Positions 52,600 to 61,822 of a stretch of DNA of 64,000 bases are shown in pieces. This DNA comes from Histomonas meleagridis (taxonomy: Eukaryota > Parabasalia > Tritrichomonadida > Dientamoebidae): assembly GCA_020186115.1 (NCBI GenBank), contig WSYJ01000134.1, positions 124,001 to 188,000 on the forward strand, written 5' to 3'. Numbering within the stretch: the first letter of the stretch is position 1; every line of letters begins with the position of its first letter. A model generated the notes under the pieces. The model saw only the letters and a list, made by a program, of their open reading frames with translations. It searched no databases and was not told where the DNA came from. A program made the translations under genes and the position numbers.

Positions 52600-53148
52600 G
52601 TTTTACTTAAGTAACTAACCTGTTAACAGGTTACTTGAAAGTTATTTTGAAGAAGTTTCCTCTGTAATGTTAATGCAAAATATATTCATTTGAATAATTT
52701 TGGATATTTTTTAATAATTTGAAATATGTTTTAATAATTTGGAATATGTTTTGGTAATTTGAAACAGCACTTCATATAGCAGTTAGAAATAATAATATAG
52801 AAATAGTAAAATTACTTTTAGATAAAGAATGAATTGATGTTAATGCAAAAGATATTCATTTGAATAATTTGAAATATGTTTTAATAATTTATAATATGTT
52901 TTAATAATTTGGAATATGTTTTAATAATATTTTACAGCACTTCAAATTGCACAACAAAAAGGTTACACAGAAATAGTAAATTTACTTAGTGCAAAAAATA
53001 TAAACAAAAATTCTCAATCAAAATCTTCTTCCATAAACATCAAATCTTCACTTTCAATAAGAAATGGAAATGAAGCGTATATTGCTAATAATCAAAATCA
53101 ACTCAAAGATCAAATGTTCACAGAAAACATTAGAAAGAAAATTACCTA
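52600..53148 (+). pseudogene. Ankyrin gene remnant with 170-bp spacing
   Basis: Ankyrin segments at about 52765-52850 (TALHIAVRNNNIEIVKLLLD, one stop, then IDVNAKDIHL) and from 52935 (TALQIAQQKGYTEIVNLLSA) to the end of a Ser/Asn/Lys-rich tail closed by TAA at 53146-53148. ACAGCACTTC recurs after exactly 170 bases, and GTTAATGCAAAA also recurs after 170 bases (52669 and 52839). The spacers (GATATTCATTTGAATAATTT, then AATATGTTTTAATAATTTGG) differ from the 34-36 kb array in sequence but not in length. The upstream region to 52262 has no readable gene. Confidence 0.75.
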
Positions 53149-53288
53149 AACAAAAGTTGATATAAACATACAAGCATATGAAAATCATCAAAATCGCAAT
53201 ATACATTATACATTTTACCTATTAACAAATATGTTGACAAAGCAAAATGTAAATACATAAATACAATAATATGTATTTTTACTAATTC

Positions 53289-53885
53289 TTAAAGTTGATT
53301 GATGAATTTTTTTTCTTTAAAATCATCTGCAAATGGATCTTCTTCAATATTATTCGTTGTTGTTGCATTTTGAAACGTGTTTTGGGTTTCAATGTTATTT
53401 TGTACGGCATTTTCTGTCTCTTGTTCTTCATTGAAATGTTTCTGATGGATTTTAATTAATAGAATAATAAGTAATGTTATTATAATAATTGCAACGACTG
53501 CAAAACAAATTAAAATGTTAATTACATTTTGATTTTTATTTGTTTGAAATTCATTTGAATATAAAATTGCAAAGAAATAAGAATAAAAACTATTATAATA
53601 TGTCGGATAAAAAATGATTGTGTAATTGTAATAAATGAATTCTGTTTCAATATATGTATGTGATGAATTAATATATGAAAATGTTATTGAATTTATTTGT
53701 GTGTTAGAATATAAATATGTGTAAGTGCTCATAAACGTTAATGAAGGATTTATCAAAAATGATTTCGTAAATTTATTACTTTGACTGAATGTATTTAATT
53801 GAGAAAATGTATTCGATTGTGAATATGTAAATGATTGATATAAAATAGTAAAATATGTTATATTGATGAATAGAATTTTAATCAT
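53289..53885 (-). CDS. Small type I membrane protein, unknown
   Basis: 198 residues. N-terminal signal peptide (MIKILFINITYFTILYQSF), an ectodomain rich in Ser, Thr, Tyr and Asn with short SQSNTF/SQLNTF repeats at about 23-40, a single transmembrane helix (INILICFAVVAIIIITLLII) and a cytosolic tail of about 50 residues, acidic and Asn/Thr-rich, containing EEDPFADDF, a possible adaptor-type DPF endocytosis signal. The AT-rich codons favour Tyr, Ile and Asn. No family recognised; could be a surface or endosomal receptor, or a reduced member of a larger surface family. It lies 140 bases downstream of the ankyrin remnant, convergent to it. Confidence 0.7.
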   Translation of the reverse strand: MIKILFINITYFTILYQSFTYSQSNTFSQLNTFSQSNKFTKSFLINPSLTFMSTYTYLYSNTQINSITFSYINSSHTYIETEFIYYNYTIIFYPTYYNSFYSYFFAILYSNEFQTNKNQNVINILICFAVVAIIIITLLIILLIKIHQKHFNEEQETENAVQNNIETQNTFQNATTTNNIEEDPFADDFKEKKFINQL

Positions 53886-54302
53886 TAGAAAGTTTGAAAT
53901 TTTGCAAAAAAGTTTTTTATAACATTTTATTCATTATATCCAAAGCTTGATAAGAAGGGTTATATGTTTAAATTATAACAAAAAATTAATTTTTATTTTT
54001 TATTACTCCAATTAATATTATGTAATTAAGTTGGTAAAACATTATTGTTATCTTAGTGTTATTCTAATCACTAAAAAAAATTCTCTCTATTAAATAATAA
54101 ACTAAATTATACCCAATATTGTAATACTCTTTTAATTTAATATTATGCTAAAAAACTTATTTGAATGATCAATGGATATTTATGCTGAGTTAGTTCCATG
54201 CAAAAGATGTTGTCGCTGCATTACATATTTAATAGTTAAAAATATTAATTAAGTAAAAGAAAATTTAATTTTTATGAAATTCATGACTTTAAACATTTTG
54301 AG
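53886..54302. other. AT-rich intergenic region
   Basis: No gene, RNA or repeat recognised between the small membrane protein and the TBC-like gene. Confidence 0.5.
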
Positions 54303-55682
54303 TTATTTAAAATAGAACCCGTAAATTCTCTTTGCATAGCACAGGAGCTTATTCATGTCGACCTTTTTAAGTACATTTTGGAAAAATTCCACAAATTCAT
54401 TTTCGCAGATTGGGTAAATATCGATCATTTCCTTTTCCGTCAAATACAAAATGGCCGTAACGAAGCATGCGAAGAACTTTTCTAGTGACGGAGAAGAACT
54501 TTCGGAAGATTGAGAAAATGAATTTTCAAGATGTGGAATTGAGATCCATAACCTCTGTATACTCTCCAAATCGAAGGCTTCAACGAACCAATTCCTTATT
54601 TGGCTGATAAAGAAGTCCAATGATATGATATTTCGTTGTTGAAGAAAATGGACCATTTCGGAAAAATTGTTTTTAAGTTGACTTCCAAGGTCAACCAACA
54701 TTGGCTTGATGAACCTTTGCTTCTTTAGGTTCTTATATTCATCGAATTTTCCAAATTTATAAAATGAGTCATAAATATTGAAAAGTTCAGTTTCACATTT
54801 CGAAGGATCATAATCATTACCATATTGCTTGACATAAGCATCAAGCAATGGTATTAAGAACTCAAGTTCATTGTGATAATAGAAAGCGCCATCGTTGTTA
54901 TAGATGGAGTACGTTAGGAGAACGTTAAGAGCGGTTTTTTGTAATTTTTTGTTTCCTTCGAAATATTTGTTGCTTAGAATGTCTGATTCGATAAGCTTGA
55001 TAGCTTTTTGAAGTTGCTGTTGTTTTTCAAGTTGCTTGGGGAAAATAAGTGTCCATTGTTTCTTGATTGATTCATATTCAAGAGTTAAATCATCAAGTTT
55101 GGGATAACAGATTTGAAAAACACTAAAAAGAACCGAATCATCAATTTTAGCATTGTAGAGTTTAAAGGGGGTTGAGGTAACTTCCGCGAGATTATCTGAA
55201 TTAATTATTAATTGTTCATCGATTGTATTAAAGTTCAGCTTTTGATCAATTGATTGGAAGGAAACAAGATCAGTGGCAGCTCTAATTCTAGGCAAAAATG
55301 TAATATTGGTTTGTGAGGGACCAAAATCAAATGAGCCTAATGTATATAATGATTGTTTTGTTTGTGAGTGGACTATCCTTACCATATCAGACAGTGTTTC
55401 AAGAAAATCTGTTAGGTCTTTTACTGCGAGAAAAGAAAATGATATTGCGATTGATGGATTTGGGCTTTTGAACGAAACATGTAAGTTTTCTAGATCAATT
55501 TCAAAAGAAGTATAATTTGAAACTTTATAACTTGATGTAACTTGACTTTTTCTTCCTCTTGCTTGACCTGGTTGGATTTTGCAAAAATTAATATAATAAC
55601 TATCATTTAGTTCAGAGATAAAAATTTCTCCTGGTGGCTCGCCCTCGGCAAAATTTGCTGGAAATCTTTGTTCTTTTTTCAT
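54303..55682 (-). CDS. TBC-domain protein lacking both catalytic fingers
   Basis: 459 residues. The N-terminal 170 resemble the beta-rich domain of TBC1D15/Gyp7-type Rab GAPs; the TBC fold begins near 205 (KKQWTLIFPKQL). The arginine-finger motif IxxDxxR is replaced by IESDILS (231-237, Ser for Arg) and the glutamine-finger YxQG by YYHN (268-271, His for Gln). Remaining TBC landmarks are kept: LLTYSIYNND, FLIPLLDAY, the IRNWFVEAFDLESIQRLW helix, and the C-terminal helix. A fold match without either catalytic residue suggests a pseudo-GAP that binds a Rab without stimulating GTP hydrolysis. AACGG-type sites (GGTCAACCGG) lie about 35-45 bases upstream of the ATG. Confidence 0.72.
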   Translation of the reverse strand: MKKEQRFPANFAEGEPPGEIFISELNDSYYINFCKIQPGQARGRKSQVTSSYKVSNYTSFEIDLENLHVSFKSPNPSIAISFSFLAVKDLTDFLETLSDMVRIVHSQTKQSLYTLGSFDFGPSQTNITFLPRIRAATDLVSFQSIDQKLNFNTIDEQLIINSDNLAEVTSTPFKLYNAKIDDSVLFSVFQICYPKLDDLTLEYESIKKQWTLIFPKQLEKQQQLQKAIKLIESDILSNKYFEGNKKLQKTALNVLLTYSIYNNDGAFYYHNELEFLIPLLDAYVKQYGNDYDPSKCETELFNIYDSFYKFGKFDEYKNLKKQRFIKPMLVDLGSQLKNNFSEMVHFLQQRNIISLDFFISQIRNWFVEAFDLESIQRLWISIPHLENSFSQSSESSSPSLEKFFACFVTAILYLTEKEMIDIYPICENEFVEFFQNVLKKVDMNKLLCYAKRIYGFYFK

Positions 55683-55876
55683 CTGATGAAATTTAAAAAA
55701 ATTGTCATCCCGGTTGACCGTTTATCGCCTTTACGAAAGTAAACGTTCTCTTATCATCACTTGTAATAATTTGTATTTTAATTTCTTTTAAAGATTTTGC
55801 GATTTTTATAAACTTATTATTTATATATCTATAAATTAAAAGCTTTATAATATTTTATTAACAAAAAAATAATTAA

Positions 55877-57460
55877 TTATTCGAGCAATCTAATTAAAAA
55901 ATCTTCATTCTCTATTCCTTCTTGATAACCTTCAAGTACGATTTTTCTAGCATTTACCATTACCAAAAGCGTCAAGAAAATTCTTGATTTTTCTTCTATT
56001 TCCAAATCTTGAGTCAATGCTTTAAAGGAATAAACTTTATCATGTGCTCTTACAACGTCTTTAATCCATTCTCCGCAATTTTCTATATTAAATTTTTCTT
56101 TTTTATCTTCCCTTTCAAGTACAGGTATTAACTTTTGTTCCCATCTTTGCAATGATATCGCTTCATGACTTCTCATTACTTGTTTTTGGCCCATTTCGAT
56201 CATAGCAGCGATAAAATGTCGACACATTTGTTCATAAACATCGACAGTTCTTGTGTTATCAAAATGTTGAATATCATTATTTGGAAATTCAACATATTCA
56301 TTTTCATCAATTTCATAATCTTCATCGACTGGTGGTGGCATTTCGATGTATGTATCAATGTCATTAAGAATTTGATCACGTCCTGTTTCCTCTGGTAAAA
56401 TAATTGCAAGTGAATCGCGATCTTCTTTTTCCATTCGCATCTTTCGATACATTTTAACTTTCTCAAAAATCTCACCAAATATATCAGAATGAAAGGGTTT
56501 CTTAATCTTTTCTTTCTTTAGCTTTTTGTCTTCAAATGAATTCGGAATTCGAAATTTCGTGATTTTCTTAAACGGTCGTATCGCAAAACGAACTTTTGAA
56601 TTCGGATCAAGAAGTTCTGGAAGCTTATTTATTGGCGCTTCGGTAATTGTTGGAGCGTCTTCTAGTTCAGTATCTGTTTGTTCTCTGTCTGGTGGGGGAG
56701 GCGGTAAGTCATCATCATTTTTAGAAAATTGATCTTCTAATTCTTCCCCTTCTTTTTTTTCTTCTTCTTCTGTATTTGTGACTCCTTGTGAGGCCTCAGC
56801 ATTTGGTGGAGGTGGGGGATAATTTTCTTCATCTTCATCAAACGAAATATTTTCAGCATCTGATATTTCTAACTCGGATGGATCAAGTGAAGCATCTAAT
56901 AAAATAACACCGTGTTTCTGTTCTGGAATAGAATAGACTCTGAAAGAATTTTCGCCTATCATTCGTTTAGCTGATGAATCTAAAGAGTCTAATAATGAAA
57001 AAGGAATTTTTGGAAATGTTGAAACTTCGATTTTTGGTTTGTCTACATCAAGTAAAAAATTACCACTAATGTCTGGATCTTCAATGTCAATTAATTTTCC
57101 ATCTAATGTCCAATCAACAATTCTTTTTTTTCTTTTTTCACCTTTGTCATTTTCAGCTCCTCCGTAATCAATTGAAGAACCTAAAACAAGATCGTATAGT
57201 GCTTTTACCTTTTTAGCAAAAACATTTGTTGATCCTTGAAGAAAAAGTCCTGCTTGAGAAAAATTTAATATATCTGGGTTAAAGTCATCATTGAAATCTA
57301 AATTTGTTATATTTTCCAAAAATGAATCAAGATATTCAGATAAAGGAATATCCCAAATTGCAGATAACTCACGAATTGGCCGTAATATTTCTTGTAAATG
57401 TTCTAGATCTAACGCCTGCGACTGTGACTGTGATTGTGATTTGGTAAATGCTGAAGACAT
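55877..57460 (-). CDS. Condensin-2 complex subunit H2 (kleisin-beta)
   Basis: 527 residues from the ATG at 57460; the GTG 51 bases upstream has no support, and the DNA between holds TTGGCGC and AAACGG promoter-type motifs. The N-terminus (LQEILRPIRELSAIWDIPLS, FSQAGLFLQGSTNVFAKKVK ALYDLVL) matches the conserved CAPH2 head that binds SMC2. The middle is long and acidic, with PPPPP runs and DE-rich tracts, and the C-terminal ~100 residues (VRAHDKVYSFKALTQDLEI, FLTLLVMVNARKIVLEG) form the kleisin winged-helix that binds the SMC4 head. Condensin II compacts chromosomes before and during mitosis. The gene is intact, and its order and length fit the family. Confidence 0.82.
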   Translation of the reverse strand: MSSAFTKSQSQSQSQALDLEHLQEILRPIRELSAIWDIPLSEYLDSFLENITNLDFNDDFNPDILNFSQAGLFLQGSTNVFAKKVKALYDLVLGSSIDYGGAENDKGEKRKKRIVDWTLDGKLIDIEDPDISGNFLLDVDKPKIEVSTFPKIPFSLLDSLDSSAKRMIGENSFRVYSIPEQKHGVILLDASLDPSELEISDAENISFDEDEENYPPPPPNAEASQGVTNTEEEEKKEGEELEDQFSKNDDDLPPPPPDREQTDTELEDAPTITEAPINKLPELLDPNSKVRFAIRPFKKITKFRIPNSFEDKKLKKEKIKKPFHSDIFGEIFEKVKMYRKMRMEKEDRDSLAIILPEETGRDQILNDIDTYIEMPPPVDEDYEIDENEYVEFPNNDIQHFDNTRTVDVYEQMCRHFIAAMIEMGQKQVMRSHEAISLQRWEQKLIPVLEREDKKEKFNIENCGEWIKDVVRAHDKVYSFKALTQDLEIEEKSRIFLTLLVMVNARKIVLEGYQEGIENEDFLIRLLE

Positions 57461-57597
57461 TCCAAAATCTGTTTTCTGCGCCAATGGCCGTTTACTTTTT
57501 TTATCGTCCACAAAACCGTTTAAAATTGGGTTCTCTAAAAAAGAAATAAAAATTTAAATTCTTTTATATAAGATCAAGTAAGATTCCTATTTATATC

Positions 57598-58949
57598 TCA
57601 TTGGCTATTTGCCATTAAAAAGCGAAGTAACAATTGTATTTGAGCAGATGATAAATCAGATCCAGGTTCATTCTCTTCTTGTTGTGGTAAGTCGCCTCCA
57701 TAAGGTGTATCCACTGTCTTCTTGATTTCTTCAATCTTTTTCCATGCATCGCCTCCTAATTTTTCTTCAAGTTTGATTTCATTATTTTGTTCCATTACAA
57801 CTGATGACAAGTTCCAAGCAAATGAACGCATTTCTACGGATGCATCTTCTTTGATAAAATCGATTACAACTGGGAGAAGTGATTCGAGAATATCATTATT
57901 CAAATTTTCGACTTCATGGATTTTCTTATAGTACTCAACAACAGCTATGTGTATATTTGAATGCTTTGGAAATGCCCTTACAAGCTCAGCAAGCTTTTTG
58001 CCAAAATGTTCCTCTTTCAGCTTAACAGCGACCGTTAACTCAACGGTTGCCACTTTTCCGATCAACAATAGAATTGTTTCGTGATAAGGCATGAATTTCT
58101 CGATTTTCTCGAGCTTGTCAAGGACATATTTGATGTTTTCGGCAATGATGCCACTAAAGGACATTGTAGATTCAACTGAACAAATGGCAGCCCATTTTGC
58201 ATTAAGAAGTGATGTTGATGCACCAGTAAATTCATAGAGGAGTAATGATTGAAAATCATCAGGAGTGAGTTGATCTTCAAAAAGAGGATGGTCTTGAATA
58301 AGGGAAATGAGCTTGAATAAGTTAGTTAATAATAATATTTGTCTATCATCAGTTAAATCGGTTGGCGTATTTTTGATGATTCCTACAATTTGACTGGCGA
58401 GTTTTTGGTGTATGTCATCTTGGATTGGAAGTGTTCCGCCATCGTATTCGATAATTGAACAAAATAAATCAAAAACAGAACGGAAATCACAGTAATTCAG
58501 AAAATCAAGAATACGGTCAAAGCCACGACCATCGTTGAGGTCATTTGGTTGGACAAAGCAGGATTGGATAATCTTTGCAATTCGATTCAATTTAATTGGA
58601 TCTTTTGTTGTGAAAACATCATCAAGGCAATCGTTTAATCTTTTTGCATTGTCTTCTAAGATTGAGGCGAAAATCTTGTCATTTCCTGATGTCAAGACGG
58701 AAAATGCTTTAGCTGATAATTGGTGGTTATTTTCATTAACGTTTAAAGTTAAATCCAATAATTCTGGTGTGTGTTTAGTAAGACTGAAGTTAGAAATTAA
58801 ATATACACATCAATGAGTGGTTTATGATTTGCACGCAATGCACGAAGGCAAGATTGGTCCAAGAGGATCTCTGAGAGGTTTGGGTCTTCAGAGTTGAGTT
58901 TTTCACTCAGTTCTTGGGAAACTGGAGAAAGAAAACTTAGATTGAACAT
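57598..58949 (-). pseudogene. SAPS-type (PP6 regulatory subunit) protein, one frame break
   Basis: ATG at 58949 (MFNLSFLSPVSQELSEKLNS) begins a SAPS-like N-terminus (SEILLDQSCLRALRANHKPL IDVY), comparable to LLDE-D-QE-KAQN-KLI of PP6R/Sap proteins, which recruit the phosphatase PP6/Sit4. After DVYI there is a TAA; the continuation (NFSLTKHTPELLDLTLNVNE) lies in the next frame and stays open to 57598. It is helical throughout (FLNYCDFRSVFDLFCSIIEY) and ends QLLLRFLMANSQ. A single +1/-2 change near 58790-58800 would join the two parts; no GT-AG pair joins them in frame. It is a fresh pseudogene or a sequence error; I treat it as broken. Confidence 0.62.
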
Positions 58950-59249
58950 TTTTGTTGCTATGTCCAACGGTTTTTCATCGGTTTCAATGTGGCCTAAATA
59001 AAATCTTTTTTTTTCAAGTGTGTAATTTCTAAAAAAATATCTCTTATGACACATACACATATTTTAGGAAATTGTTTTTATTATTTTTAAATTCAATATA
59101 ATTTTAAAAATTCTTTATCAAAAAATCATTAAATATTAAACTTAATAAATTTGTATCGAAATTAGATTACATTTTGATGTTATCATGTTAAATACTAATT
59201 CAAATATATTTAAAATAAGTTTCAAAAATAAATAAACAAATATATTTAT

Positions 59250-59978
59250 TTAAATTTTTTTCTTTTCTTTATGGATTATAACCTTACGGTAAACTTCATA
59301 GCCATCCTTCTTTAGAACCAAGAAGCAAATATTGGATTTAACTCCGTAGTTGAAAACAAAACTCGAATCTACATCAATACATAATATACGAATCTCATTA
59401 TTTTCAAACCTTCCCATGGTTTCATCTGATAATTCGTATGCATGGTGGTGTCCAAAGATGTTTTGAAACGGATATTTTGTTTTTTCTTCAGAAATATTTT
59501 CATATCTATATATAAAATTATCTACTTCTTCTAATGGTATGTTGTTTATGCTTGAAACTGTTTCAAATTCATTTGGAGTCAGACTTACAAATTCAGAATG
59601 AGTAAATAAATACTTTGCATTTTTAAGTTCATCAATTTCATTTAAATCAGAATCAACTGCATATGCATTTTTGAAATTAAGTACTTTGTATTTGTAAAAA
59701 TAACTATTTCGATCATAATTTCTTGCTTCATGATTTCCTCTAATATACACAATGTTCGGATCATCAAGTGTGGAAACAATGTGATGGTACACTTTTTCGT
59801 TGTCAGGTGAATTTGAGCAATAATCTCCAATATAAATTAGTTTTGCATTTGTACAACGTTTATATAAATCATATGGTATTATAAGTTGGTCGTAATCTCC
59901 GTGAACATCTCCAACAACAATTAATATCTTTTCATCTATTTTATCTATTTTATCATCTTCCAAGAGAGATAAAATCAT
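59250..59978 (-). CDS. Calcineurin-like metallophosphoesterase
   Basis: 242 residues from the ATG at 59978. Its metal-binding motifs are in order: GDVHGD (about 23-28), GDYCSNS, RGNHEARN and GHHHA, the hallmarks of the calcineurin-like phosphoesterase superfamily; a histidine in TKYPFQN..GHHHA and LFTHSEF completes the active site. Two divalent metals would be bound. The small size and the absence of the long PP1/PP2A insertions suggest a bacterial-style or ApaH-like phosphatase rather than PP1. The predicted transcription start (Initiator TCACTTTTTG at 60024-60033) overlaps an upstream TTG at 60026, so the ATG at 59978 is preferred; this leaves a leader of about 53 bases. Confidence 0.85.
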   Translation of the reverse strand: MILSLLEDDKIDKIDEKILIVVGDVHGDYDQLIIPYDLYKRCTNAKLIYIGDYCSNSPDNEKVYHHIVSTLDDPNIVYIRGNHEARNYDRNSYFYKYKVLNFKNAYAVDSDLNEIDELKNAKYLFTHSEFVSLTPNEFETVSSINNIPLEEVDNFIYRYENISEEKTKYPFQNIFGHHHAYELSDETMGRFENNEIRILCIDVDSSFVFNYGVKSNICFLVLKKDGYEVYRKVIIHKEKKKI

Positions 59979-60023
59979 TCCCTCGATTTCGTGATTACAT
60001 TGAATTTTAGGGGTGAGAACTAT

Positions 60024-60033
60024 CAAAAAGTGA
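60024..60033 (-). promoter_or_regulatory. Initiator-like element of phosphoesterase gene
   Basis: TCACTTTTTG on the minus strand matches TCAYTWYT; predicted +1 A at 60031. Confidence 0.6.
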
Positions 60034-60082
60034 ATATTGTGATAATTTTGATCGTTTAGTTATCATAGACGAAAACTTTCAA

Positions 60083-61510
60083 ATGAGTTTAGAGTTCACA
60101 AAAGGAATCAAACTAGATGTAATGGAATATCTTAATTTCATTCAAAGCATCATCTTCGATTTGGAAGAGAATAATTTGAATCAATCTATTGAATCTATCA
60201 TGAAATTATTTGATTTAAATTTTCCTATTTCTTTTAATATCATAGTTAGTTAGATGTTATACTCTTCAGGAAGAACACGCAAATCTCTACTAATTTCATG
60301 AAGGAATTTGTGAAGAGAGAAGAAGAAAAATGTGAATTTGAAAATAATGAATATCTCAGAGTTTTTTTATGACAAATTTACTCATGCGGTTCTCTTTATT
60401 TTCTTGAGATGATGGTTACAGAAAAATTAGTTGATTCATTATTTATTAAAGATTAAAGTTATCCTTATTTTGCACATTACAATACAACTGAAGAAAACAA
60501 AATAAAATTAAAAGAATCACATTGTAATGAGTTTGTAGAAAATTATGAAGCACTTTCTAAAGATAATTTTAAACTTCATAAACAATTAATTCATGAAGGT
60601 CTTAATCATAATGAAATTGCAAAAGTTATTCGAAATAATGAAGTTTAAAAACATCGAAAAATATCATCTCAAACGATCTTTGATTTTAATCAAAAAATAA
60701 AAGAAGTTTATTATGATCGCTATGATCAACTTTATACGAATGTTTCACTTATTAATTATTCAGTTTTTTTGGTTTTGTGAAATGTTTTTTGTTATTGAAT
60801 GGATCTAATTTAGAATATACAAATGAATATTCATAAGCGGAATTGATATTAATAAAAAAGATATTTATATGAAACATTTCCAAATATTTTTGTGGAATTT
60901 TAATATTTTTTAGAAACAATTGGTGTTTCTTCATATTGTTTTATACAGCTTTGATTATGAAATCTAATGAAAATAATGTTGTTAACGTTAAATTTCTTCT
61001 TAAACAAAAAGGAATTGATATTAATGCAAGAGATATCTGTTTGTTTTATTTAATATTTGTTTTTTAAATTGCTTGAAACTGCACTTTTTAAGGTGGTATG
61101 GAATTGTAATATTGAAATAGTAAAATTACTCCTTAAACAAAAAGGAATTGATGTAAACATTATCAATATTTATTTGTAATATTTAGTATTGATTGGTGCT
61201 CTTTTAGGGTTTATTTTTAACAAATGGAATTTATTGTGATAATTTATATCAGCACTTATGATTGCTTCTATTCGAGGTTGTACTAAAATTGTTAAATTAT
61301 TATTAGAACATGAAGGAATAGACTTGAATGCAAAGGATATATTTCTGTTTGTTTTAGTAATTATTTTATTAATATGAGATTTCGTTGGTTATTATGAAAG
61401 AAATTTCAAAAATTTAAAACATCTTTTAATGCTTTTAAGTTAAAATAATCATACTGAAATCCTATTATTAAGTGAGCAAAAAGGAATCAAAAAATTTATA
61501 TATACATAAG
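60083..61510 (+). pseudogene. DUF3447/ankyrin pseudogene
   Basis: ATG at 60083 opens MSLEFTKGIKLDVMEYLNFI and stops at a TAG after FNIIVS. Further stops and frame changes follow, but the order of the intact paralogue at 32866 is kept: FRKNTQIS, LYFLEMMVTEKLV, SKDNFKLHKQLIHEGLNHNE, ISSQTIFDFNQ, SLINYSVF, then ankyrin scraps from 60955 (MKSNENNVVNVKFLLKQKGI), 61080, 61250 (LMIASIRGCTKIVKLLLEHE) and 61430. GCAC landmarks at 61081 and 61252 are 171 bases apart, again with AT-rich spacers between. Multiple lesions; dead. Confidence 0.8.
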
Positions 61511-61822
61511 CTGTTAATTGTATTCACTTGATAAACCAATGCTAATATTTGTTTGATATTATCTTTTATTTCAATTGTGTATTACTGTCGTAATCTAAGC
61601 AATATTTTGTTTTTACAAATCCTTTTAATTAGGTATCAGGAATTTGGGTACCAGTACTTAGACGATAGGAAGGTAGGAAAGTATTAAGTTGAACTCCAAT
61701 TTGATTTTAAAAGTAGAAAAACAAATTTGTTTATCAGAACGATAGTATATTTTCAAAGCCGATTAATCGGTTTCATATTCAAAAAGTTATATTTATTTGT
61801 ATCTTGGGAAAGCATGTTGATC

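Noticed and set aside
57461-57511. GTG start for the condensin H2 gene
   Set aside because: A eukaryotic gene should use ATG; the first ATG is 57460, directly before the conserved N-terminus, and the DNA upstream holds promoter-type motifs.
58756-58806. Intron joining the two SAPS parts
   Set aside because: The acceptor-like ACTAAACACACACCAG is attractive, but no upstream GT gives the required phase; kept as a test in the findings only.
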